Shown piece by piece: positions 34,130 to 46,200 of a stretch of DNA of 64,000 nucleotides. Numbering within the stretch: position 1 is the first letter of the stretch; each line of letters begins with the position of its first letter. Position numbers and translations under genes: made by a program. Below the pieces are notes generated by a model that did not search any database, was not told the DNA's origin, and saw only the letters and a program-made list of their open reading frames with translations. Origin of the DNA: Phaseolus vulgaris (Eukaryota > Streptophyta > Magnoliopsida > Fabales > Fabaceae); contig NC_023754.2 of the NCBI RefSeq assembly GCF_000499845.2, positions 30,457,869-30,521,868 on the forward strand, given 5' to 3'.

Positions 34130-34350
34130 GATTATTTAAAGAGAATTTAATAATGGTAAAGTGTATTAAAACGTGAGGGTGGATAAGGAGCATGTCTTTA
34201 CTAACCACTTGCTGCAACCATTTTTCCAGGAAACTAAGGAGAGGCAGCATCTGCAATATCAACAAATTATTATTTAAGAATTTTAAATATTAAGGGCTGC
34301 CTCAAGGAAACTTCCAATGTTTCGCGTGCAAAATCGCAGCTACAAACACC
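34130..34350. repeat. Shared upstream segment, copy 4, split by copia
   Basis: Same segment as at 22680-22960. It is interrupted at ACACC by the copia element and resumes at 40179 with ACAACTTCTCAACATATAT. Confidence 0.9.
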
Positions 34351-34702
34351 GGTAAGAAATTATGTAAATTAATTTCTATAAAATGACTCACATGACTTAG
34401 AGTTTGGGCTTTGGGCCCAAATATGATTTATAGGGTACTAAAGGTTATAGGGTTCTGTCTTTGCACAAATAATAGTTGTATCACTGTTAACCATCACGAA
34501 AGTGTGTGACAAGAACGGAATTGCAAGAGATAGATTGGGATAAAGGAGATAAAGTAACTGTTCAATTAGGATCACTCATGGATAAGGTAAGTGCCTATTC
34601 CTTCTTCACTTTATGTTTTGTGTGAGAATCATGATATGATAAGATCTTTTAAGAACATAATTGTATGGGTTCAATTTACGTTTATTCATGTTTTGATTTA
34701 CA
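34351..34702 (+). repeat. 5' LTR of copia element
   Basis: 352 bases. The first base is mutated (GGTAAGAAATT versus TGTAAGAAATT in the 3' LTR). It ends GATTTACA. It lacks about 85 bases that the 3' LTR has between AAATATGATTTA and GGGTACTAAAGG. Confidence 0.9.
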
Positions 34703-34704
34703 CG

Positions 34705-34717
34705 TGGTATTAGAGTC
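34705..34717 (+). other. Primer-binding site
   Basis: TGGTATTAGAGTC two bases after the 5' LTR fits the complement of initiator tRNA-Met (usual form TGGTATCAGAGC). Confidence 0.85.
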
Positions 34718-35464
34718 TCGTTGCTCATGTTGTGATTCTCCATTAATGCTTTTCCAAAATCATAAACCCTAATTTTTACGCCATTAACAACGTAAAACCT
34801 TTTGAACCCAAACGCAAGAAAGTGGCTGCTGCTGCGACACGGTGACTCATTGTGAGAGGGGTGGTTAACGGCATCCCTGCAGCTTAAGAAATTTTGCTTC
34901 ATGAAAAAAAAAGCAAATTTGATTTACTGTGCCTTAGGTTATCAATTTTATTAATATTATATTAGAAATATAAAATAATGAAATACGTCAATTTTATTAA
35001 TATTATATTATAATATAATAAAATGCATGAAAAGAATCTAATTAGTGAATCCATGTATGAATTATTCTCTACCATCATGAAATGCATGAATTCTTTGCTG
35101 CACCCCATATTAAAGTTTAATCAATTGTTACTTTTCTGTAATTTAGGTTATGTTATAATGTAATTAAATTTACATTTAAATTAAACTTTAATTAATTAAT
35201 TAAAAGTGAGTAACGAAAAATTATTTTCTGTTTTATGTATCATGTTTTAATGTAATTTTATTTGCATTAAATTAAAGTTTAATTAAAATTTTAATTTAAT
35301 TTTATTATGTTTTAATGTAATTTTATTTGCATTAAATTAAAGTTTAATTAAAGTTTTAATGAAATTTTATTAACTTCGTTAAATTAAATTTTAATTAATT
35401 GACTGAAAGTGAGGAATGGAAAATTATTTTTCCACTTTATGTATTTAATTTTAAATTGAAATTT

Positions 35465-35880
35465 TGGAATTACTTGTATGATGTATTTGTAATCACCAAA
35501 GTGATCAAATATTTAAGTTTTATTTAATTCCAAATTATGGATGAAATTTTATTTCATATAATGATATTATTTATGGAATTATTTGTATGATAGATTTGTA
35601 ATCACCAAAGTGATCAAATCTTTAAGTTTTATTTAATTCCAAATTATGGATGAAATTTTATTTCAATTAATGATATTATTTATGAAATTATTTGTATGAT
35701 AGATTTGTAATCATCAAAGTGATCAAATCTTTATGTTTTATTTAATTCCAAATTATGGATGATGAAATTTTATTTCAATTAATTATATTATTTATGGAAT
35801 TATTTGTATGATAGATTTGTAATCACCAAAGTGATCAAATCTTTAAGTTTTATTTAATTCCAGATTACTGATAAATTTTA
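35465..35880 (+). repeat. Four tandem copies of about 110 bases in the copia leader
   Basis: Units each contain GAATTATTTGTATGAT, TTTGTAATCACCAAAGTGAT and TTTAATTCCAAATTATGGATG. They start near 35467, 35577, 35685 and 35797. They lie between the primer site and the first open frame. Confidence 0.9.
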
Positions 35881-36228
35881 TTCCAATTACCTATAGAATG
35901 GATGCTAAATTATTTATATATATGGGTAAATGGAAATTCATTATTATAGGGCATTATGGATCACCCAAAGGTTGATTAGTTGTCCTTATAATTAATGAAT
36001 ATGATTGTTGGTAGTGAGTATGTGTTATTAGTTTTGCTTGTATATACAAAGATAACAAGTGTTTCTATTTAATGCATACATCTTGCCAAATAAAGTTAAT
36101 ACTATTAGCATCATTATGTTTTGTGTATTAATGAATCTCCCAAAGGAGAACATTAGTATACATAGAATGTTTTCTGAATCTGTATAGTATGTTTAGTTTA
36201 TGACTCAAAGTATTAATGTTAAGCATGT

Positions 36229-39200
36229 GTGATCAAGTATTGTTTCTGTATCTTTATGCGAATGAGCATAGCAAGTAATATTAAGTCTGCTCTTCCCAAA
36301 ACTGATGGTGCAAAAGAATTTATGAAATTTGTGGAAGAGCGCTCCCAAACTACTGATAAGTCTCTTGTTGGGACATTAATGAGTATATTAACCACCATGG
36401 AATTTGATGGTTCTCGTACTATGCACGAACATGTCATTGAAATGACTAATATTGCGGCAAGACTTAAGTCTATTGGATCTAGTACTCTTTATGATGGATT
36501 ATATAGATTGAATCTCGATAAACTATATGCTGAAACTCTTATGACCTCGCATCATAATGTTGGCACTAAACGAAGTTTGGTGAATGAATGTTCTGCTTTC
36601 TTGAGGCACAAACGTTTGGGACATATTTCCAAGGAAAGAATGGAGAGATTGGTAAAGTATGAAATACTTCCAAGTTTGGATTTTACTGATCTGAATGTAT
36701 GTGTGGATTGTATTAAAGGCAAACAAATAAAACACACAAAGAAGGGTGCCACAAGAAGTACTCAGCTTCTTGAAATTATACACACTGATATATGTGGACC
36801 TTTTGATGCAAGTTCTTTCAATAAAGAAAGGTATTTTATCACCTTTATTGATGATTTTTCACGTTATGGTTATGTTTATTTACTGCATGAAAAATTGCAA
36901 GCGGTGAATGCCTTGGAAGTTTATATAAATGAAGTGGAAAGGCAATTAGATAGAAAGGTGGAAATTTTCAGGTCAGATAGAGGTGGTGAATATTATGGAA
37001 AGTATGATGAAAGTGGACAACACCTTGGTCTGTTTGCTAAGTTCCTTGAGAGACGTGGTATTTGTGCTCAATACACAATGTCAGGTACACCACAACAAAA
37101 TGGTGTTTCAGAAAGGCGTAATCGAACCTTAATGTATATGGTTAGGAGCATGTTAAGTAAGTCAACTGTACCTGTTTCATTGTGGATGTATGCTTTAAAA
37201 ACTGTCATGTATCTGTTTAACATGGTTCCTAGTAAGGCAGTTCAAAAGACACCTTTTGAATTGTGGACAGGAAGGAAACCCAGTTTGAGATACCTGCATG
37301 TTTGGGGATGTCAGGCAGAAGTTAGAATATGCAATCCGCAAGAAAAGAAATTGGATGCAAGAACAATCAGTGGATATTTCATTGGTTATCCGGCAAAGTC
37401 AAAAGGATATATGTTTTACTGTCCTACCCATAGCACAAGAATGGTTGAATCTGGAAATGCACGGTTCATTGAAAATGGTGAAACCAGTGAGAGTGATACT
37501 TCACAAAATGTGGAGATTAAGGAAGTTAGAGTACAAGTTCCTTTAACTAGTACCTTTACTTCAAGTATTGTTGTTCCTAATGTAGTTGAGTCACTCAACA
37601 ATGAAGAAGAACAACAAATTAATGATCATGAAGTTAACAATGAACCTGTAGTAGAACAACCACAACAAATAGTATTAAGAAGATCTCAAAGAGAAAGAAA
37701 TTATGTTATTTCTAATGATTATGTGGTTTATCTACAAGAGTCAGAAAATGACTTAGGTATTGATAATGATCCAGTTTCATTTTCAGACGCCGTCAATGAT
37801 GATAATTCTGATAAGTGGTTAGATGCCATGAAAGATGAGCTTAAATCAATGGCACAGAATGATGTATGGGACCTTATAGAATTGTCAGAAGGATGCAAGA
37901 GAGTCGGGTGTAAATGGGTCTTTAAGACTAAACGTGACTCTCATGGCAATATCGAACGTTACAAGGCCCGACTTGTTGCCAAAGGTTTTACTCAAAAGGA
38001 TGGCATTGATTATAAGGAAACATTTTCACCTCTTTCTAAGAAAGATTCCTTTAGAATTATCATGGCATTAGTAGCTCATTATGATCTTGAGTTGCATCAG
38101 ATGAATGTCAAAACTGCTTTTCTGAATGGGGATTTAGAAGAGGATGTTTATATGGACCAACCAGTGGGGTTCATTGAAGAAGGAAAGGAACACATGGTGT
38201 GTAAACTTAAGAAATCAATATACGGGCTTAAACAGGCTTCTAGGCAATGGTATCTTAAGTTCAATAATATTATTGTGTCCTTTGGGTTTAAGGAAAACAT
38301 CGTTGATCGGTGTATATACCTGAAGGTCAGTGGGAGCAAGTTTATATTCCTGATTTTGTATGTTGATGATATCTTGCTTGCAACTAATGATCTTGGTCTA
38401 TTAAGTGAGACTAAGAAGTTTCTCTCTAATAACTTTGAGATGAAAGATATGGGTGAGGCATACTATGTGATAGAAATTGAAATATTCCGTGACAGATCAC
38501 AAGGACTGTTAGGTTTGTCTCAAAAAGCATATATTAATAAAGTTTTAGAGAGATTCAGAATGGATAAATGTTCGACATCTCCTGTTCCAATACAGAAAGG
38601 AGACAAATTTAGTCTCATGCAATGTTCAAAGAATGACTTGGAACGGAAACAGATGGAGAATATACCTTATGCATCTATTGTTGGGAGTTTAATGTATGCT
38701 CAAAACTTGTACACGACCAGATATTAGTTTTGCAGTTGGTATGCTTGGTAGATACCAGAGTAATCCAGGATTGGATCATTGGAAAGCTGCAAAGAAAGTT
38801 TTAAGATACTTGCAAGGAACGAAGGATCACATGCTTACTTATAAAAGATCTTATCATCTTGAGGTGATTGGATATGCAGATTCAGATTTTGCTGGCTGTG
38901 TGGATACACGAAAGTCTACATTTGGTTATGTGTATCTTTTAGCCAGAGGAGCGATTTCATGGAAAAGTGCGAAGCAGTCAGTCATTGTTGCGTCCACTAT
39001 GGAAGCTGAATTTGTGGCATGCTTTGAGGCCACAGTTCAGGCTAATTGGTTGCAGAATTTTATTTCAGGACTTGAAATTGTTGACAGTATTGCCAAGCCG
39101 CTGAAAATTTATTGTGATAACTCCGCAACAGTCTTCTTTTCTAAAAAAAACGACAAGTATTCCAAAGGTGCTAAACATATGGAATTGAAATACTTTGCCG

Positions 39201-39349
39201 TTAAAGAAGAAGTTCAGAAACATAAAGTGTCAATAGAACGTATTAGCAATGATCTTATGATTGCTGACCCTTTAACAAAAGGGTTACCGCCCAAAACATT
39301 TACTGGTCATGTTGTAAATATGGGCATTATGTCTACTAGTGAATTATGA
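36229..39349 (+). pseudogene. Copia pol with gag remnant, internal deletion and frameshift
   Basis: An open frame from 36229 to 38727 begins with a gag fragment (KEFMKFVEERSQTTDKSLVG). It passes at about 36475 straight into the GAG-pre-integrase domain (LYDGLYRLNLD, HKRLGHIS), so the gag C-terminus with the zinc knuckle and the protease are deleted. Integrase shows D (HTDICGPF, 36780), D (SDRGGEY, 36973) and E (NGVSERRNR, 37098). Reverse transcriptase has YVDD at 38359-38370. One extra A in a short A run (38702-38705) shifts frame, and RNase H continues in 38696-39349 (RPDISFAVG, YADSDFAG, STMEAEF). The reading frame is otherwise well kept, suggesting a fairly recent element. Confidence 0.92.
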
Positions 39350-39737
39350 ATGTTGTTAATGCTTATTTGACACTCTGAGCTCATTGATAAATAAAGTTTC
39401 TGAAATTTATGTTGTTTTCTACTTTATGTATATGCATGCAAATTATGTTATTGTGTATGGAAAACAAATTATGTTGTTATTGATGACAATGACATTATGT
39501 TTGAACCTATTATGAATTTCTCACTATAAAGTCATATTAAGGAGAAAGAATGATATAGTAGTACATGGAAGGAAATGTGTTGATTCAAATGACATGTAAC
39601 CGCCATGACTCTTATTATTTCTGTATTCTTGATTATGAATAATGATAGAACTAATTTATGTAAGGCCTTTTAAATGCGCATTTATGTCATTATTAAATCA
39701 TGAAAGTATTATAACTCATATGAGTCAAGTGGGAGAA

Positions 39738-40178
39738 TGTAAGAAATTATGTAAATTAATTTCTATAAAGTGACTCACATGACTTAGAGTTTGGGCTTTG
39801 GGCCCAAATATGATTTAATAATAATAATAGAATTAAAGGTCCATTGGTTAATGTGAGAAATATATATATGATGGTATACCTAATGAAAACCTACATCTGA
39901 TGGAGATTGGGTACTAAAGGTTATAGGGTTCTGTCTTTGCAAATAATAGTTGTCTCACTGTTAACCATCACGAAAGTGTGTGACAAGAACGGAATTGCAA
40001 GAGATAGATTGAGATAAAGGAGATAAAGTAACTGTTCAATTAGGATCACTCATGGATCAAGGTAAGTGCCTATTCCTTCTTCACTTTATGTTTTGTGTGA
40101 GAATCATGATATGATAAGATCTATTTATGAACATAATTGTATGTGTTCAATTTACGTTTATTCATGTTTTGATTTACA
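39738..40178 (+). repeat. 3' LTR of copia element
   Basis: 441 bases, TGTAAGAAATT to GATTTACA. Very similar to the 5' LTR apart from the extra stretch of about 85 bases. Confidence 0.9.
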
Positions 40179-40198
40179 ACAACTTCTCAACATATATA

Positions 40199-40562
40199 AA
40201 CCTCAAGCAATGGAAACTTCCACCAACTGGAACACTTATAAATATCACTCTTCTGCTTCAAAACTTCACCTCTCTCCTTCAGACTCTCCATAACCGCTTC
40301 AAACGCACCATCCTCTGAGAACCTCTTTGCCTTGCTTTCCACAAACTCCTTCATACTCTCCCTCATCCTCTTCACCATCACGTGCACTTCCAAGTGCGCT
40401 CCTCCTCCACCGTAACCGCAAACGGCCACACAAAGTTCCCCACGGCACCGTCCGCCACCGCTGGCTCCATCCGGGGACAGAGGTTCACCGCTTGGAACAA
40501 AACCGAACGCTTCAACGACGCCGTTTCCGAGCGAGCGAGAAGCCGAGAAAGCGCATTTCCTT
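40199..40562 (-). pseudogene. BAHD acyltransferase fragment, middle part
   Basis: Corresponds to about residues 262-380 of the intact enzyme and is nearly identical to it. One base is missing in the run of C/T after the GNFVWPFAVTVEEE region (plus about 40398-40402), which shifts frame. Its left end joins directly to the tile-gene upstream segment at 40198 and its right end breaks at about 40562, so neither HxxxD nor DFGWG remains. Confidence 0.92.
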
Positions 40563-41392
40563 GTTGTAGATTGAGTGTTTGTTGGAGGGTTGTCAATTAT
40601 TTTTGGTAGAATTTTGGTTGTATTTTTAAGATTGAATTACTCTTAAAATGTTTCACAACTTATTATTTTTTCTGATAAGAAAATATTAATATTAATCACA
40701 CACATAAATACATAACAATTTCATTACATTTAAAAAAAAATCAAAATAAAATTATTTGGTTGTATGAATTTATAATATATATATATATATTATAAGAGAA
40801 AAAATAATCTAACAAATTTCAAATATATATATATATATATACATTTAATTTTTTCTTCAATTTATCTTTATTACATTTTCTACCCTTATATGAATGCTTA
40901 ATATGATTTGGAAAATATGATATTTACATTTTGAAGAAATAAGTTCTAGAATAGATAGGCATTTTGCAGAAAAGATTATATATAAAATTTATAAAAATAT
41001 TTTTTCTTTACACTCGTATATTTAAAATTAATTATTCTAGGATCATTTTAAAATAAAATATTATATTATAATAAAATAATAATTTTTTTAGATATTAAAA
41101 GGGGAAGAAACTGATATCAAATTAACATTGCTAGACTTAGAATACTATTACAACATAGTCCACTTTTATCACTGTATCCTCTCTAAAACATGAAAAACCA
41201 TACAATCTAACATTACTCAGATACAATCTAACATTACTTGGCTTCAGCTTCAATATCCATCAATAGTGAACCAATAATAGGCTTCAGCTTCAATCAAATT
41301 AGTTAAATTACTTGGCAGCAGCCATTTTCTCTTTACTGCAATGTAACTTGGAATGATCCTGCAAAATAATCAGCAAAGCTACATGTATGTGA
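40563..41392. other. Intergenic, downstream of the bZIP gene
   Basis: AT-rich with two AT microsatellites (40775-40792, 40823-40841). A repeated phrase AACATTAC(T)/GGCTTCAGCTTCAAT occurs at 41206-41293. No gene recognised. Confidence 0.5.
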
Positions 41393-41690
41393 ATAATCTT
41401 TCAAATCTTTTCCTCTCTTTTTCATATTTACCCTTTAACACTATCATGCATCATTGTTTGGTATCTACACTAGGACTTCAAAGCTAGTCCGTTAGAACTA
41501 GCAACACATTACATCACCACTGGGCTGAATTCACTCTCCGAAGCATTCTTCTTGGTTTACTCTTCTCCTCAACTGGTATAAGGCACTCCATGAGCTGCAA
41601 ACAAAGAGTAAAAGGAGACGGATCACATTAACAGACATGCAGCACTTCAAAGGTAATTATACCCTTAGATGGGTTTGTTGCCCAACCATT
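41393..41690. repeat. Segment duplicated at 29740-30350
   Basis: Covers the last coding exon of the bZIP gene, its 3' UTR and part of the preceding intron. It matches 29740-29988 with few changes (CTTTCAAATCTTTTCCTCTC, CAAACAAAGAGTAAAAGGAG). Confidence 0.9.
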
Positions 41691-43264
41691 ACTTATCGAA
41701 GCCATTCTTTGTACAGTTGTAAGAAAAGAGGGAGTTCACTTTACTCTCTGAAGTCTAGAAACAAAAATATTACTCCTGATCTTCAATCTATATTTTACCA
41801 AAACATGTAAATCTAGGTATTGATCAAGTGATGCATAGTATGTAGCAGGTGTATGAGTTCCAAGAATATATTTCCAACAAATTCCAAGGACAAGTGGATA
41901 ACTGACACATGGCACATGAATGTAATTCAAGAGTACATCAAAAGTGTTGTGCCAGTGAGATTGAATAATCCATCAAGAATGGTAGGCGAGACAATTATGA
42001 TCTGACTGAACGAGCCAACAATGGTAGTTCATCTGGATGACTTGAAAGATCAGTAAGAAGGCAACTGATCCCAAAAGAAAGCAGAAATTGAGATTAAACC
42101 TAACCTAACCACTGCAATTATATGCTGTACGCTGATCAAACCTAACCCAAATGTTTGAAAGGCAGTTAAAACGTGAACATTAATTGACTTCTCTGTGGAC
42201 ATTATTACACTTGCAAGGGTGACTCACCCCAAAAACTACTGTAGTTGTTAAAATTGAAGATACAATGTTGAGGAAAAAGCTCAGCAGCATTGAATTCAAA
42301 GTTATAAAAGCAAATAAATGAAAGTTGACTTGTTTTCTAGAGGTTTTCAAGAATTACGCCAATCCAGTTACAACACCAAGGTTGAAGCAGAAGGGAAGTG
42401 CATACTGTACATACCTCATTCAACCTCTGCCTTCTCCTATCAGCCTGCATATAACAATACCCAATATTTCATAAACTCCTGAATCATATTTAAACCAAAA
42501 AAATACAAATCTCCAGAAAGAATCAACCAGGAAAGCCCAGATTTTCACATCAGACGCGACCCGAAAAATTACGACTTTTCATTACCAACCACTGGAGTTA
42601 AAGTTGAAAGTTTACACTTGAATTATAGAAAATGCAGAAAATAAGTTGGAGTGAATTTGAACTACATAAATAAATTTAAACATACTCGTTTGGGTTAGCA
42701 AAAAGTAACAAAGAGAGAGGGGACAATTCCTCATAATAATAATAATAAATTAATAAAAAAGATGAGGTGTGAGGAATCAAACCTCTTCCTTTAACAAACG
42801 AGCATTCTCTTCCTCGAGAATTGTAACCAAAGACTCTAACTCAACTGTATAAGCCTGGAAACAACATAATCATCATCACCACACACTGTCACTCTCCGAA
42901 CAAGTTTCAAATTAAAAAATAAAATAAAATAAAAAACAAAAAAAGAGAAAAGGGAATAGAAAGAATACCTGTTTTCGTTCCCTGGACCTAGCGGCAGATT
43001 CTCTGTTTTTATCATCCTTCTCTGTTTCTGTTGAGTGGCCCTATCCACGACGACTTCCTGCACGGCCTTTCTCTTTCCCCTTCCTCCGTGAGAGGGCTGA
43101 ACGGCGTCGTTTCTGGCAACGGAGGTCAACAACAAATCGTGAAGGTTGATTGTCATGTCCTGAGACTGAGTGGGCGTGACCACCTCGTCCCATACCTGAG
43201 TCGAAATCGAACTCTGAGATGGCACATCGGGATTCGTGGTGACCACCACCTTGGACGATGCCAT
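41514..43264 (-). CDS. Group A bZIP transcription factor, GBF4-like, with a frameshift in the basic region
   Basis: Four exons, complement of 42969-43264, 42783-42854, 42415-42444 and 41514-41594, all with GT-AG introns. Together they would encode about 159 residues. Domains: a short N-terminus with a group A-like motif (VWDEVV, MTINLHDLLL), GKRKAVQEVVVDRATQQKQ, the basic region, a leucine zipper from exon 2 (YTVELESLVTILEEENARLL), and the GBF4-type C-terminus (LMECLIPVEEKSKP...NSAQW). Family members bind G-box/ABRE DNA in ABA responses. As given, one A is missing in the run at 43006-43010, so the frame slips in the middle of the basic region. The exon is 296 instead of 297 bases, and all later exons fit only the corrected frame. 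It is either a recent null allele or a base-calling error. Confidence 0.85.
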
Positions 43265-46200
43265 GTCGTGTTCTGATTTCCGAGGTTGGAGTTAGTTGTT
43301 TTAGAGAAGAGAGAATAGAGAATAGAATGGGAATAAATAATCAACCTTCTTCTCTCACCAAACTCTCTTCATTTCCCCAACACACCCCAACTAAATTCTT
43401 CTACGCTAAATCCTGCTACAACTTTTAATACTAAGGAAAATGATGGTTTGAGATCTCAAAAATTACAATTCTTGATGATGTGAGTATAAAAATATATAAT
43501 AAAAAATAAATTTATAATTAAATAATAAAAAATAAAAAATATTAAAATAATAATAGAGTTGTATAAAAATGGTAGGTTTTTAATATATGATTATCTTCAC
43601 AACAATCACAAACTAACCATTAATATTTTATAAATCTCGCACACTCCTCTTAAAATGACGTGTTCATGTCAGAGATACGTATCAGACAACCATACTCATA
43701 AACATAGTATCAGTTAAGTGTCTAATTCTAAAAATATTTGTTGAATTTCTTATAATTGTAGCATAGATCTAACACAGTTTTAAAAAAAAGAAATACATTA
43801 ATTTTTTTTAAAACTCAAAATTATTGTATAAATCTTATTATTATTATAAAAAATAAGGAACAGATAATGTTGAATCAATCATAAAAAAACATTTTTTAGT
43901 AAAAAAAAACTGAAACATACTTAGTACACTTAAATCTTTATTGTCAATTTATATAATTCATAATTATATAATATATAGATCGTGTATCGTGTCTTACATT
44001 TTAAAAATTATACGTATTTTTATGTTTGTGTCCCATATCGTATTAGTGGCCATGTAAGTGTTTTTGCTACGTAGTTAATATTATTCTCTAACTTACATGT
44101 CGTGCAACACTTCAAAACAACTTTCAAATTCAAAATTAAATTAAGAATTGTGTAAACATAATTAATTAATAAAGAAGAATACACACTTAAAACATTTTCA
44201 AATTCATAACAAAATAAAACAAAATAAAAATATTATAATTATTCTCGACCCAATCAATATGATACTATTTGGTCTCGACATAAATAATGTTGACATGTTA
44301 ACACTCTCAAATTTTCAAATACATTACATATAATTAAAATATATATATATATATTAATTGTTGTGGACATCCTTAATAAAAGAATGTGTTGGAAGATAAT
44401 GAAATAGAAATTCTCTTTTATTAAATTACGTTGTTATTCTCATTTAATATATAATAATATAAAAAAAACAATAACAAATATATAAAATAGCATACCTTTT
44501 TCATATTACAAATGAATAAAAAGTACAAATGTATTTCCTAAAACAAATAAATGTTAATTATTAGGCAATAAAAGAAAAATGAATTTGATTTATATTTATG
44601 ATTACGATGATAATAATGAATTTGAAAATGGAGTGGTTGGTGGAAGTGTTATTAGTGAAAAGACGCAGTTTGGTATGATTGGTGGAAGAATGAAATGTTT
44701 TTTGAGAAGAAAAGATGGATCATGGACAGCACAAAAGATTCGTCTGGAATTAAGTTATTGATTGGTGGAGAAGAACAGAGTCGGCAGAGACCAACTAATA
44801 TTCTACTGTTCTTTTTTTACAATTAATACAATAAATTAGTACCACAAACTCACATTCAACAAAAAGGAAAAACAAAACATAATATTTTTTATGAAAAGTA
44901 GATGAATAAGGTAAATGCGTTTTGATTGCCACTACCAGCCAAAAGCTGAATAAATAATTCGAATTTGCCCTTCTTCTTTTACAAGGTTTATTCCTCACAA
45001 AACAAAAATTGGATTTTTTTAAGATATTTTTTATTATATTTTAGATAATAAATTACAGGTGTGATAATTCTTATTTGAGAAAGAAGTATTCAGATTTTGA
45101 TCAATTTACTAAACATCTATAGTTATAACGATTTCTTATTGTACTCAAATTATTTTCCATTTTATTTTTAATAATATTTTAAAACTATAATACCAAACTA
45201 ACAATAAAAAAATATCAACATTCAAAATTAAAACATGTTTGAAAAAAACTAATAAATAGTGAAAAGAGAATTGAAAAGAATAATTAGTCTCAGTTTATAC
45301 AAATTAATCTCTAAATATTTAGAATGCTTGATTCTGTATAATTTAATATAATATACAATAAATAATCTATTTAATTATTTTTTATATAACAAAAAATACA
45401 TACAAAAATATTAATCTATCAATTTTGTTAATAATGATTAAATGAAACAAATTATTTGTATGTAGGCAACAAGACCTTAGCATATATAATGGAATCTAAC
45501 ATATATCTCAATTACTATATCCTAAACTATATTTTAAGACAATTAGTAATCAATTTATGTCTAGTTAATTTTGTTCTAATCATAATATTAATCTAGTAAG
45601 GTCAAATTAACCTACTTATATAGAAATCTTCTTTCTTTTTTACCATGTAAATACACAGGTAAGAAAAAAACATTGACATATGATCGAAGTCTCGAATCAA
45701 ATTCGTTTACTCAAACCTAATACATAGTTTAAGACAATTATTATGCATAATAATCCATGTGTATAGAATCATGTCTTAATCATTAGTAACAAAATTGTTT
45801 ATACTTTTATATAAATAAAATTAAACTAAAAGACCAATTAAAATTTAATTAAGTAAGATCTACCACTATAAAAAAATACGACAACTTTGTATTTTATATG
45901 ACGAAATACATCAATCAGTCAATATTTAATTTAACTTTTTTAAAATATGTTAGTTTAAAAGGATGAAAAACATAATTTAAAAAATGATTTCATTACAGAA
46001 ATAAAAATTAATTATGGATAAAAAATTTATATAGTATGATTAAAAAATAATAATTCAATACTCTTGTTTGTGGTATCAATTGGTATGGTATAGGTTGATA
46101 GAGGAATTGATGATTGGTTGTGTGGTGTCTTAAATTAATACGCAACTCATGTGAAACACATGAAATCTGAGCTCTAATACTCATGACTGCACGTGAACTT

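Larger units (their letters stand above)
34351..40178 (+). mobile_element. Ty1/copia retrotransposon with both LTRs
   Basis: The 5.8-kb element is flanked by 5-base target duplications (ACACC 34346-34350, ACAAC 40179-40183, one mismatch). The uninterrupted target is preserved in the sister segment at 22680-22960. Order: 5' LTR, primer-binding site, repeat-rich leader, gag remnant fused to integrase, reverse transcriptase, RNase H, polypurine tract (39727-39737), 3' LTR. It is non-autonomous in its present state: gag C-terminus and protease are missing and a frameshift splits pol. Confidence 0.95.

Noticed and set aside
35465..35880. CRISPR-like array
   Set aside because: Repeats are long and adjacent without unique spacers, lie in a retrotransposon leader, and the genome is a plant.
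41308..41358. Possible alternative last exon of the bZIP gene (DHSKLHCSKEKMAAAK)
   Set aside because: It has an acceptor and a frame that fits exon 3, but the exon at 41514-41594 gives the known GBF4-type C-terminus, so this one is unsupported without transcripts.
44579..44761. 60-codon open frame with an FLRRKDGSWTAQK stretch
   Set aside because: No promoter, no family, AT-rich surroundings; likely chance.
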